DNA of 64,000 bases. Origin: Chaetomium olivaceum (Eukaryota; Ascomycota; Sordariomycetes; Sordariales; Chaetomiaceae). The position numbers were made by a program, and so were the translations under genes. The first letter of the stretch is position 1; each line of letters starts with the position of its first letter. The notes beneath the pieces are model-generated. The model was not told where the DNA came from. It ran no database searches and worked only from the letters and a program-made list of their open reading frames with translations. The DNA is taken from NCBI GenBank assembly GCA_039881045.1, contig JAYWVB010000016.1:496001-560000 (forward strand), read 5' to 3'. Positions 25,469 through 36,897 of this stretch are shown here, in pieces.

Positions 25469-28259
25469 CTAGAAACTGAACAACCCGCTCCTCCTCTTCC
25501 CAAACGGATACACCAGCAACGCGCTCAGCGACAACCCTACCGAGATGTTGATAGCAACCTGAATGACACTAAACAGCACGTTAAAGGCCGAGTTGTTTAG
25601 ATCCCCAGATTGTGTCGTAGTCATAGACATGGTTCCGTTGACGATGGTGCCGTTGGCGAGGATGGTCTCGTTGCGAACGATTTGGTCGGCGCTAGTGACG
25701 CCGCTGAGCAGCGAGCCGCTGGCGGCTAGGCCAGAGGGCACCTGAACGAAGATGGCCGGGAGCATGGCGGCGGCGGCGAGGCCGTAGCCAATCTTGCGGG
25801 CACGCGGCGTGAGTCCCGCCGTCGAGTCCGGGTTCTCGCCGCCCATTTCCGGGTCACGCGGCGACGCTTTCGGGTTGATGGTTGACCCGAGCGTCTCGTC
25901 TGACTCGCCCGCCGGCGGGCAGTTGTAGTAGGGGGAGTGTTGCGTGCGCTTGCCGGTGAGTCGGTTGAAGCGGGGCTCGATTTGCTGCTCCCAGATGTCG
26001 AGGAGCCAGTTTTGTGCGTACCGACCGAGGCGCGAGTACAGATTGGCGAGCACACCGATAGTCAGCGCGCCCAGAGAGCTCGAGACGATGCCGTTGCCTT
26101 TGAAGAAGCGCGAGGCGAAGTTGTTGACGCAGAAGCCTGCTAGAGAAATAAAGACTTGCACTGCAAAGGGAATTAGTGACCTTTTGTCTTGCGAGGTGTA
26201 GGCAAGAGTTCATACCTGGTGTTTGTTTCCACTGGGCTTGGTTGATGACGCAGAGGCAGAGCGTAAAGGGGAGGACAAAAAGCAAATAGTAATTCTCCGG
26301 CGGTCTCTGCGTGTACCAGCTATCGCCGACTGAGCAGTGCACCGCGCTGACGGCGTTGCTATCCATGTATCCGTAAATAACCGATCCGATGGTGAACCCG
26401 TAGCCTAGGAAGAGGGTGTAGATGAGTGCGTAGACCATGCGAACCGAGCCCGAAATCATCTGATGGCTCTGCAGCTCCAAGCTCGCGCAGAGGACCATGT
26501 AGCCCGGCAGGATCAGAGCGATGGATGCTTGTGCGAGGGACGAGAAGCAAAAGAGCTCGCCACCCCGGATGGAGCCGAACACCCGGGCCAGAAATGAGGT
26601 CGCCACTGCTGCCGTGATCTCGAATACATTGGCATAGAGTTCGTTCGAAGGCGAGAGGGAAAGTTGTAAAAAGCCAACTAGGCAACCGAGAATGAAGCAG
26701 ATGGGCATGTCGATGTACCGGCCCTCAAAACCAAAAGGGGCAACCGTTGCTGAGGCGATACCGTAGAGGACGATGCGCAGCCATACGGGAAATTTTGGCT
26801 TGCGAGCAGTGATGTCCTTCAAGCGCGCGGTCGCTTCGTCGACGCCCATGCGGTCGTGCACTACCTCTTTATAGATCTCATGGACGTCGCGCAAACGACC
26901 AAAGTCCAGGCCCTGGCCGGCGCGTACAATCTTCACTTCCGTCGTGTGAGTGTTGCTGTCGTCGAACGAGATGATCATGGTGTCCGGAAGGTATAGGAAC
27001 TGGCCCTCGATGCCAAGCACGCGAGCTGACATCCTCATGTACGCCTCCAGTCGATGGGTCGGGGCGCCGTAAATCATGAGGGATCTGCACAGTTTGAGGA
27101 GGTAGGTGTGGCGGTTGATGATCTCGGCGATGTGAATCTTGATACGGTACTCGTCGGCCTTCTTCTTGGATCTTCCCGGTTTCTTGGTCTGGCCCGCTTC
27201 GTGCTTCACCTTCTCGGATACTGCGTCAGAGATGTCCTTGGCGGATCCAGGAGCAGCGAACATAAACGACGACTCCATGAGACCCGTCAACGTGCTCGAC
27301 GACTGGGTCCTCCATGGCCGAGGACGGCGGTTATCCGGTTTCGGCGTGCTCGACCTTGAGGTTGGGGGACTGCTCGCCGGCGTGCTTGGTGCGCTAGAAT
27401 CGGCCGTGCCATATCTGTCCTCCGAACCGTAAAGCTTTAGCAGTGTTCCCAGAATGCCGCCCCTGTACGTGCTTGGTGCGGGCACATATTCCAGATCGTG
27501 GTCGACAGGCGTAACGGTGCCAGATGTCGGAGGGAGGAAGGTGTTCATCAGCGGGCTCTTGTGGCGCCGATGGGTCCTCACGAGCTGATCGGCCTCAAAC
27601 TGTGCGTTTCTGCGAGGCCTGACTTTCTCCGAGTCTTTTGAAGGTGGCGCGAAATCCTGGGCCGTGGTGGCTGCCGAGTCCAGTAAGCGGTCTTGAGCCA
27701 CGGCTCCTCTCCCGGAGTCGATCGAACTCCTCCTCGATACGGGAGCCGAGGCAGTCCCAACGGCATAAGCGAGCCGATCCGCCCGATTCTTGGCCTCGAC
27801 CTCGGACCTGTGGGGAGTGGTTGGCATGTCGGCCGATGTTGGCAGAACGGACGACTTCCGAAGCACCGGACGGGGCCGGCTCGGGCCGGGCTGCCCCCCG
27901 GCCTGCTCGCTTTCGAAGTACTGAGCCACTGCGGCGGCTAGCTCGGCCTCGTCGACAGAAGGTCGTCTAGTTAATAGTTCCCCTTGCAGAGGAGTAGAGG
28001 CGTTGCTGTATGGCGATGGAGCGAGAGAGAAGTAATCCTGGCCGTCATTCTGCGGTTCATTGGGCGTGGCGTGACGGAATGGGCTGCCGGGAGTGCTACG
28101 GTCACTAGCAAAGCCAACCCGCTTCTTTTCCCTGCCCCTGGGCGGCTGCAGTCCTTCGGTGGTCCCCTGTGGCGAAGGAGAGATCGAGGAGTCTTGTTGC
28201 TGCTCGGGGCTAGCGTCTCCCGGCGTAGGTTGGTCCTCCTGTGCACGCGGCGACGCCAT
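25469..28259 (-). CDS. prm10: Prm10-like membrane protein (ThrE/DUF1212 family), 911 aa
   Basis: Two exons: 26216-28259 and 25469-26160. The 55-nt intron (26161-26215) has a GTATGA donor and TGCAG acceptor in phase 1. The first 390 residues are disordered, Ser/Pro/Arg-rich and phospho-site-like. From about 395 (EYRIKIHIAEIINRHTYLLKLCRSLMIYGAPTHRLE, split here by description only) the ThrE_1 domain begins. It is followed by some ten membrane segments across both exons, with the second half (ThrE_2) including residues such as GYMVLCASLELQS and IYTLFLGYGFTIGS. Bacterial ThrE exports threonine. Fungal Prm10-type proteins are pheromone-regulated membrane proteins of unknown substrate, and length and layout match the family. 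The C-terminal exon carries an extra-membrane loop rich in Asn/Thr sequons. Confidence 0.92.
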
Positions 28260-29799
28260 CGCTGCGGCAAGACCCGTCCGAAGAGTGATGAGCCCCTGAT
28301 TTCGCCTGAGGATCAGGTTCTCAATTACGTGTATAGGGAATGAAGTGGGAATGCGGTTATGGACCCGAGAATGTCGGTTCGAGGGGGTTGGCCGATCGGG
28401 GTGGCACTGGGAGCTTCAGTTTGTCTCTCACAAATTTGGATTGACTGTTGGTGGGGCTGATGTGAAGGTTGAAGAAACTAGATCGACAGAGTGAAAGGAG
28501 GAGCACAATATCAAATCACAAAATGGATATGGAGAGAGGCGGGAGCGGTGCGGATCAAAGAGTCGGGAGCCGCGGGAGGACCGCGGAGCTCTCTTTGTTA
28601 TGTGACTAGAATCTTGCTGGAGAAGCGGCATCCAGAAGCTTGTCGCTTCGTGGGAAGGTGGAACCCCATTGTGACGGCAGAGTCTGGGTGTCCGGGATGA
28701 GATGTTTGTCGAGATCTTCGGTCGGGGTTCTCTTCGCCCAAGTCTCCACTGATAAAGAGTCCAGGCCATTGAGTCCATCGAGTCGAGGAGCTCACTCCTG
28801 CCCACGTTCCCAGGGCTTTGGCAACGACTCTCCGACCGTGCCAGTGCTCGCCCCTGTGTGCCCATCCGTACCCATTCGCGCCCCTGCCCTTCGTATCTTT
28901 GCGCGGTCGGGGTGCATTGTTTACCGCCACTTCGGTGGGACCATCAAGTTTCGAGTTTTGAAGTTTTCTAACCAAGAGCAAAGACATGGTGCGGGCCCAC
29001 ACGTCATTCTTCAGCCCGGCCAAGAAGCTCCAACCGCCTCTCGGGTTTCCGCATCCGATCTACCCGCCCACAGGCGAAAGCCGACTGCATGGAAAGATAG
29101 TCGATTGCATCAGCGCTCGGGAACAGGCCGGATAAAGCACCATGGCACCGCAATCGCACTTGTTGTTTCCCATCTCGTCCATGCACCCCTTGCTATTCGT
29201 AGAGTGAGTCAACCAGCCATCGGCGCACCGGTCAATCGCTTGGCGAGTTGGGCCTCGATTGCAGCGGGTCGGCAGAATGAGAACCGAGATTTCAGGTTTG
29301 CGCCCAATTGGCCTCAGGGGAGGGGAGCTCAGTCCATTGTGACGATGTACGGGTCGTCGATTGCGCGATAATTCGGAACGGGGCTGCTGGGTTTGACGTG
29401 TTGCAGTTGGTAATTTGGTGAGTCGATGATGTCAAATTCGAGTCGAGGTTGATGCGGCTCTTCCCAAATTCCAGGTCGGAATGCGGCCCTGAAATGATTT
29501 GCCCTACGGACAGGCACAGTCGACAGGGGACAGGCTCGAGCGCACAACGGACGGGACGGACGCCCACTGCACGGACCAGCTGCACGGCCCTGGTCACGAA
29601 AAAAAATCTCGAACCAAGCATTGGAATCCTCCTGAGCCTCCAAAACAATCCAACAAAATTTCGAAAGACCCTCAGCTCAGCTGCAACAAAACAAGACCCA
29701 CGTGCGGTTGATGCAACCTTATTATCGTTGGAATTTGCTATCTCTAAATTAAGGACGTAATGCCACTCCTTCAATACATACATGTCGGAAGGGTCTTGG
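28260..29799. other. Intergenic region of about 1.5 kb
   Basis: It contains the Prm10 promoter and the 3' flank of the eqolisin gene. Frames at 28428-28865 (minus) and 28640-29371 (plus) overlap each other and show no motif, so I do not call them. Confidence 0.5.
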
Positions 29800-30783
29800 C
29801 TAGAGATGTGAGACGAGGACGACGTTGGTGTTGTCGTAGCGCTCAGCCGAGCAGAGCACCTGACCTGTCTCGTTTTGCAGATGCACCATGGTCGCCCCCC
29901 GTCGAAGCCAACGAGCTTGCCGTTGGCCGTTGTCGCCACCGAGTCGACAAACCATAGATCTGTGAAGTGCGCCAACTCGACTTGCTCCCCGGACTGATAG
30001 AAATCCTCCACTATCCATTCAACGTCCCGACGACACAGTTTCGGTCCGTTGTTGATTTCCATGGTGACCGAGGTGCCCTGTTCTGAGTTGGTGATGACCC
30101 TAGCAATTGTCAGATCGTCGCGCCAAGGGATCGTCAGGAACCGCATCTTCCGTCACCACCACCACTTACACTGTCCCGCTCGTCTCACCTCTCGCCGTGA
30201 TATTTACCGACACCCAGTCGCCGGGCTTGACCTTGAGACCGTCGATGCTATAGGCAGCCTCCGGATACCATTCCCACCACGCCGAGGCGCTCTGCCCTCC
30301 ATTGGAGTTGACCTGTGCATAGTTTCAGTCACGCCTGTCTCGAATCCGATACCGCCACAGCCAGTCTCTTCTTACAACGGTCGTGAAGCCCGCTTGCAAC
30401 AGGGTCGAGTTGCATTCCGCTCCGTCAATCCCAACCCACGCGGCGGCGAACTGCGGCGCCGGAATCCCTGGCCGCAGCGTCAGGTCCGGGACGGTAAAGT
30501 AACCGATCGCGTTGGTGATTTTGTCCGCCGGCGTCGTGTGCTGCGATGCGCCGCACCAATTGGAACTATAACTAATAGCATCCCTTTCGACGGTTTTGCC
30601 GTGGCCTCGATGCAGCCGGGAGGCATGTTTGCCGTGTTGCAGGGCCGGCATCTTGACAAAGTCTAGGATCGAGGCGTCTACATCTTTGCCTTCCTGTTGG
30701 ATGCTCGCCTTGAAGCTCAGTTCTGCAGTGACCGTCGTCGCTACCAACGAGGCGAGGGATACTGAGCGGACAAAGGACCACAT
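29800..30783 (-). CDS. Secreted glutamic endopeptidase (eqolisin, peptidase G1), one frame break
   Basis: Three exons: 30376-30783, 30170-30312 and 29800-30099. Introns of 63 and 70 nt have GTAAGA and GTAAGT donors. Residues 1-20 are a signal peptide (MWSFVRSVSLASLVATTVTA), then a propeptide. The mature domain has YSSNWCGASQ, then AAAWVGIDGAECNSTLLQAGF with the catalytic Gln130, SAWWEWYPE, and DVEWIVEDF with the catalytic Glu211. These are the Gln/Glu dyad of the family, acid proteases active at low pH outside the cell. The final beta strands (ATMVHLQNETG to LVSHL) lie one base out of frame after a run of six G (29895-29900, C on the + strand). Seven G would restore the frame and end at 29800. 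As written the frame instead runs on to 29292. Length with the break corrected is about 283 aa, normal for the family. Confidence 0.9.
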
Positions 30784-32384
30784 GTCGTCGGGGAATTTCG
30801 AGCGATCAGTTCGTCCGGGTGCTGATCAACGCTTGGCAAGACGCGTGTTTCGGCATGGAACACTGACGATTCAGGGTTGCTCCAATGCCCGCGATGCGCA
30901 CGAACGAGGCGGCGTACGGGGGGGGATCGACGACAGCGGAAACAAGGAAAAGAAAGGAAGACAGCAACCGGGGATGTTGTCAATCCACACCGAGGATCTG
31001 GCCCTTGATGTGTGCGCGTGGGGCCTCGTGTTGTTGGAAGGCTGGCGCACCTTCCGACTCTTCCATTTCCCATTTCCCCGACAAGAAAGACCTTTTTCCA
31101 GCACCGGTCCCACCCCTCCCCCAATTCGGCCGCCGCCCACGTTCGTGGTCCCGTCAATGCGCCCAGGCAATCCAGGTTTTCCCCTTTCAATAGTCCAGGA
31201 TTTTCGGAGGCTAGCGCCCCCAACGTTGCATCTCTGCCACCCCGCAACCCCTTCTGGAGTTGGTCGGGACAGGGTTGTGTCTTAAAATAACACGACCAAT
31301 TCCGGCCAGCGCGGCCCGCAACGGTCTCGGCAACCCGCTGCGTCTCGGTGTGAGCCCTATTATAATGGACCTGATATACCGTACCCTCGGGACCACCTCG
31401 AGCCATGGATGAACGCATCTGTCACGGAGCCGAAAAGGGAGGGAGTCATGTTCGAACAACAAGGTTTAATTGGACGGGCAGGTCTTACGACTACGAGATG
31501 TGGAAGGTAACCTGCGAGATGACTCTGGATTGGGAAAGATGTCGGTTTTATCTTGGGAAAGACAAAATGTGTGTTATCTTTCCACGAGGTCGTCTGATGT
31601 CAAACTTTCAACTAGGGGATGTCTTGGTGCTGGTAAACCGTCGCGAAAAAGGAACTACACAAAGGCGAATATGTGACCGAGAAAGAGGGAAAGAATAATA
31701 AGGAGATGACGAAAACGACAGTCGAGAATAAAAAGAAGGTTAAAAGGGGACACCGGCATGAAACCACCGACGGATCGCTTCACCCCCAGGTAGGACTCAC
31801 CCTAGGTCATAATTATGAGACCCCCGCAGAGGACGGGTTTCCCAGTCATTTTGCTGAGAGTCGTAATCTGTCCACCATCGGGTGAGGACCCAGATGGTTT
31901 ATGAGTTGTCTTGCGTTTCTTCTCCAATGCTCTGTCTTCTAGTAGGTACCTTTGTAACATTGAGAGGGACTGCAAAGGTAAGATGCCTAGGCACAGGGCG
32001 AACAAAAATGGGATGGTCACATCGGTTTGGCCAATAGCTTGGATTACCCCCGCGGTGGCTTCGCCAGGGACCCCTTCGCTTGGGCCTCCCCGTCTTGTCA
32101 CAGGAAGAAGGTGGGAGTTGTGGATGCCACGGGGCGCGGCGCAATTCACGATGAGGCACTGAAAAGGCACAAAACCAGGAACATGATCACGACACATAGG
32201 CAGGAACATGCATCTGAAAACCATCGCATAGTGGTATTCGCAAACTTGGTGTTTGGGACACACAAACACCAATCCGGAAAGTCAAACCAGAACCGCCACC
32301 TGTCCGGACCCCGTCCTCCTGAAACGCCGCCGCAAGCAACCTTGAAAAAACGTCGTACATCTCCGTCGAAATCCGTATCGGAGA
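30784..32384. other. Intergenic region of about 1.6 kb
   Basis: It holds the promoter of the eqolisin gene and the 3' flank of the histone deacetylase. Frames at 31405-31698 (plus) and 31802-32272 (minus) are open but show no motif, start context or promoter. Confidence 0.45.
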
Positions 32385-34863
32385 TCATGCCGTAGCCTCG
32401 TCGTCGCCCGCCTTCTTGTCGGCGGTGGGCGCCGGGTCGGAGGCCTCGGCGGCGGGGGCTTCCTCGGCCGGCTTAGCGTCCGGCACGGCGACCTCGGGGG
32501 AGGCAGAACCGCGCTCCTTCGTGGCGGAAGCCCCGCCCTCGTCGGCCCCCTTGGCGTTCTCGGGGGCTGGGCTCTTGGCCGGCTCCGCCTCGGTGGCCGA
32601 GATGCCCTCCACTTCTTCCCGCTTGATGGTGGCCTCGGGTTCCTTGACGTCGGCGCTGGTGGCCTCGGCCATGTCAACGTCGCCATCGACGTCGATCTTT
32701 GGCTCTCTCAGCCTCCGCAGCCTGCTCGGCCGCAGCAGCGTCCTGGGCCTCCATCTGGGCAACTTCGGCCAGCACCTCGGCCAACTCCTCTTCGATCATC
32801 GTGTCGTCGTTTTCCGCGGCGGCTTCCACGACAGGCTCGGGAGGTGTAGCAGCACCGCTGTCAACCTCCATGGTGTCATCGTCTTTGGCGGTAGGGCGGA
32901 AGTTGGTCTCTTGCCGGGAGCGACCATTGGGCTTATAGACACCGTTGGCACGTGCCATGTCCTCGTCGTCAGACTCTTCGTACTCGTCCTGTCGCTCAAC
33001 GCGTTTCTCCCACTGGCGCTGTGTCAACCGGACGTCCTGATTTTCGTCCTCGTCGCGGTCATCAAGCTCGGCATCCTGGTCGTCGGACATGCCCATGCTC
33101 TGGCGAGGGACGTCCTGCATTTGAACTGAGGGCGCATGGGCGGTCCGCTTCAGGTTCTCGATGACAGCAATCTTGATCTTCTCCAGGTACTCGTAGCTGT
33201 TGGCATTTTCCATGTTGGAAGACCGCACATCGAGCTCGTAGTCGGGGCCGTAGTACTACAAACAATTAGCATGCTGTCAGTCTCGAAAGGGGGCCGTGAA
33301 AACTTACGGTGTAGTACTCGTTGTATGGTAAAACGGCATCCATCTCCACTCCGACCAAGCGACCGGTCTCGTACGCCCAGGTGCGAGCGACATTCCGCAT
33401 GGTGTAGCCACCACCACCGAGGACGAGGGTGGGCAAGTTGAAGCTGCGTACAAAATTGACACAGTTGGCGTGGCCACGCATGCTCAAATTGAAGCAACCA
33501 AGACGGTCGCCGGAGAGACTATCACCACCACACTGGAGAACGACTGCCTCCGGCTGGTAATACTTCATGACGGCCTCGATGACCGGCTCGAAGATCGTGT
33601 CGTATGTGGTGTCATCGATGCCATCGCGCAACGGGAAGTTGACGGCATAGTGCTTGCCGTTGCCAATGCCGATATCGCGAAGTTCGCCGGTGCCAGGGAA
33701 GTATTCGCCATACTTATGGAACGACACTGTCATGACACGATCGGTCGTGTAGAAGGCCTCCTCGACGCCATCGCCGTGGTGGACATCGATGTCGATGTAA
33801 AGAACGCGCTTCTTGAAGCGCAGAAGCTCGAGAATGGCAAGTACGATGTCTGTAAGAGCGCATTAATTAAACTGGACCGAAATGAAGATCTCCGCCCGCA
33901 AACACATACCATTGACGTAGCAGAAACCGCTCGCCTCGCTCTTCTTCGCGTGATGTAGACCACCTGCCCAGTTGATGGCAATGTCGCACTTCTCGCGGTT
34001 GAGACGGGCAGCACCCTCCATACTACCACCTGCGCTGATGCCGCAGAACTCGAAGAGGCCATCGAACACCGGACAGTCGTCGCCCACGTTGTACTTGCCC
34101 TGCTCCCTCATGAAGCCGTCCATGTTGTCGGGCGTGACTTTTTGAAGGAACTCGATGTACTCGTCGGTGTGGAATTGCGTCATCTCAGACGTGACCGCCG
34201 GCTTCGCGCGCTGTTTCGAAGCAAGACACCATCAGCAAATGTTCCGAACGCGGCCCCGCGCAACAACCGACTTACGTAAATCTCGAGGAACTTGTAGACA
34301 TCGTAGTTCATAACCAAGCTGTGGGCAAGGCGAATACGATGCGGCTTCATTGGATGACCAGTGACGTAGGCATAATTACCAATGTCGGAGTCGTAGAAGT
34401 AGGCGACCCTCTTTTTGTCGTTGTTGACAATTTCATACAGCGGCCGGGACCGCTCGACACCCGATGGGTCAGTGGTTTTGGGCATGTTGTTGACAATGGT
34501 TGCCTCTTGGGCGGAATCGACTACGCAGTTGAGGCGATCGATCTGAGCGTTGCGGGGTGCCGCGTCGAAAACAATGTTGGGTGCAATGTTCCTGGCAGGC
34601 GATTCGGCGGAATGATCCGCGATTGCTTCGTTGCTCGATGGATCTTCGCTCGGCGCGTCCTCGGCGTCGCTTTGCTCATAAAATTCAATCCCCAATTCGT
34701 CGTTGGTAGATACGGAGGCCGGCCAAAGGGTATACGACCTGCGAGCTTGGTAAAATTGCTGGTCGTCTGAGGAGTCTGAGGACTCGGAATCTGAGGGATC
34801 GGGGTTTCCGGCGAGAAAGCGCCCGGTAGCCCAAGACGACCAAAGGCCGCTCGGCGAAGACAT
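32385..34863 (-). CDS. rpd3: Class I histone deacetylase, Rpd3 type, with C-terminal frame break
   Basis: Four exons: 34276-34863, 33910-34210, 33308-33849 and 32385-33255. Introns of 65, 60 and 52 nt have GTAAGT or GTATGT donors. The core reads as Rpd3 throughout: VAYFYDSDIGNYAYVTGHP, GGLHHAKKSEASGFCYVN, YIDIDVHHGDGVEEAFY (zinc ligands Asp/His), VLQCGGDSLSGDRLG and GGGGYTMRNVARTW. It removes acetyl groups from histone lysines as the catalytic subunit of Rpd3/Sin3 complexes in the nucleus. The C-terminal tail is acidic, Glu/Ala-rich. At an AAA run (32698-32700) the frame shifts and ends at 32674 (670 aa), whereas one base fewer would continue an acidic tail to 32385 (766 aa). The N-terminus is long. 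An in-frame Met at residue 127 (34485) could be the usual start. Confidence 0.93.
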
Positions 34864-35346
34864 GATGGAATCTTATCGCGTTCTCAACGGCTATTGGCTT
34901 CTGAATGATTTCTGGCCCGTGCGCTGAGAAGAGTGGTGATCGGTTATTGGAGACGGTTAAATCTCGGGTGATTATTATGCAAGGCTGTGGGTTTTGTGGG
35001 CTTTGATTTTGGTGGGGGGGAAATGTGGGGCAATCTCTCTGGATCGATGAGCGCACGGCAGTGCACACACCAAGATTAGGTAATCCCGGCCTGCAGGCTG
35101 CCAGTGCTTTCGTCAACACCAGCTGGGGCAGCAGCTCAGTTCCAACAGCAATCAGCTCCGGCTCCCAACCACAACACAACACAACCCACCTTCCACATCA
35201 ACCACGCCTGGTCATCTTCATTTTTCGGCTATTATCTGACCTCTCGGCTGGCTGGGTGACACTACCTTACCGATCCGCTCTCCTTGCAGCCACAAAACCA
35301 CATCCACCCTTCCTCTACCCCTCCTCGTTGCAGTCCCCGAGAAAGC
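34864..35346. promoter_or_regulatory. Divergent promoter region between rpd3 and rpn11
   Basis: A 483-bp spacer separates the two divergent ATGs (34863 and 35347). It holds CT-rich tracts and no sharp TATA box, as is common for housekeeping genes. Whether the two genes are co-regulated cannot be seen from sequence. Confidence 0.5.
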
Positions 35347-36485
35347 ATGGAGCGATTTAGGAACTTGCTCGGCGGCGGCATGAGCTTAGGCGGCTCTGCC
35401 CCGGGGACGGTATGCATTTTCTCGGTGTTTTGCCTTTTTTTTGTACCGCATTCCCTAACAAGAGCCTGCCTAGGATAACACGAACCTCATCGATAATTCC
35501 GAGACAGTCCACATCTCATCTCTCGCCCTCCTCAAAATGCTCCGGCACGGTCGCGCCGGTGTGCCGATGGAAGTCATGGGTCTGATGCTCGGGGAATTTG
35601 TTGACGACTTTACTGTTCGTGTGGTGGATGTGTTTGCCATGCCCCAAAGCGGTACAGGTGTTAGTGTAGAAGCCGTCGACCCGGTCTTTCAGATGAAGAT
35701 GATGGATATGCTGCGGCAGACCGGCAGGTATGTTTCTCCGAGGCAAGTATGTTTCCTTGTCCCAAACGCTGACACATGCTCCAACTAGACCCGAGTCTGT
35801 CGTTGGTTGGTACCATTCCCATCCCGGTTTCGGCTGCTGGCTCTCGTCGGTCGACATCAATACCCAACAAAGCTTCGAGCAACTTACCCCGCGCGCGGTT
35901 GCGGTCGTCGTCGATCCCATCCAGTCCGTCAAGGGCAAGGTCGTCATCGATGCCTTCCGCCTGATCAACCCACAGTCCCTTATGATGGGTCAAGAGCCCC
36001 GCCAGACCACGTCGAACTTGGGTCACCTGAATAAACCCTCTATCCAGGCGCTTATTCACGGCCTCAACCGCCACTACTACTCCATCGGTATAAACTACCG
36101 GAAGACGGCGCTTGAGGAGAACATGTTGATGAACCTGCACAAGCACCCATGGACGGATGCTTTGCAGATGGAGGATTTCCGAACCGAAGGCCAGCGGACC
36201 AAGGATCGCCTCGAGCGGCTAGTTAGCCTCGCGGAGGGTTACGAGAAGAGGGTCAAGGAGGAGACAGAGTTGACTAAGGACCAACTCAAGACGCGCTACG
36301 TCGGCAAGCTGGATCCCAAGAAGCATTTGGAGGATGTTGGGCAACAGCTGATTGAGGACAACATTGTTGCGGTGTCGAGGCAAATGATCGACAAGGAGGC
36401 GACGATGGCGAAGAAGGACGCACCGGTTGGGTCGAATAGCCAGCCAAACGGCGACCAGATGGAAGTAGAGGAAGAGGAGCTCTGA
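35347..36485 (+). CDS. rpn11: 26S proteasome deubiquitinase subunit Rpn11, 337 aa
   Basis: Three exons: 35347-35409, 35474-35727 and 35789-36485. Introns of 64 and 61 nt have GTATGC and GTATGT donors and TAG acceptors. The JAMM/MPN+ metalloprotease motif is complete: Glu54 (VPMEVMGLMLG), and His115, His117, Ser125 and Asp128 in HSHPGFGCWLSSVD. Rpn11 sits in the proteasome lid and removes ubiquitin chains from substrates as they are translocated. The C-terminal half is helical (residues 220-300), as in orthologues, and the protein length is normal for filamentous fungi. It ends in a short acidic tail (EVEEEEL). The first ATG is chosen because it gives the conserved MERFRNLL start. Confidence 0.96.
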
Positions 36486-36897
36486 AATCACGACTAAATC
36501 AGAATACCCTTGGGCGAGCGGTGACTTGGGCCAGGCGTTGTATGACTAGGCGTTCGGGTAGGGCAAGGTAGCTAAGCGGGTAGCCATGCACATGGTGTAT
36601 TCTGGCGCCTCGTCTGTTGCTGCGGCCCATTGAGAATGTTCCTGGCATGTACCCTCTGCCTCCGACTATTGGTGATGGTAAGTTCTTTGTCGCATGCCAT
36701 TTTGTTCCGCTTTGTTCTTGATTTACGCCACCAAAGGACTTCCACAAGGTGATTGTTATCGAGTATTGTTCTGGCCATCCGTCTATCCACAGGAGCTGTG
36801 ATGTTAGCAAGGACCCGTCCTCTATCCCCGTCCTCCATTTAAACATCCCCTTGCTCTCAAAGTCACACCGTATCTCGCCACAATTGCTTCATTCATC

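Noticed and set aside
28640..29371. 243-aa plus-strand ORF and overlapping minus frames
   Set aside because: No motif, and composition matches reading of non-coding sequence. It lies in a promoter/3' flank region.
31802..32272. 156-aa minus-strand ORF downstream of rpd3
   Set aside because: Overlaps the likely 3' flank of rpd3 and has no domain or convincing start. It could not be excluded fully but is not supported.
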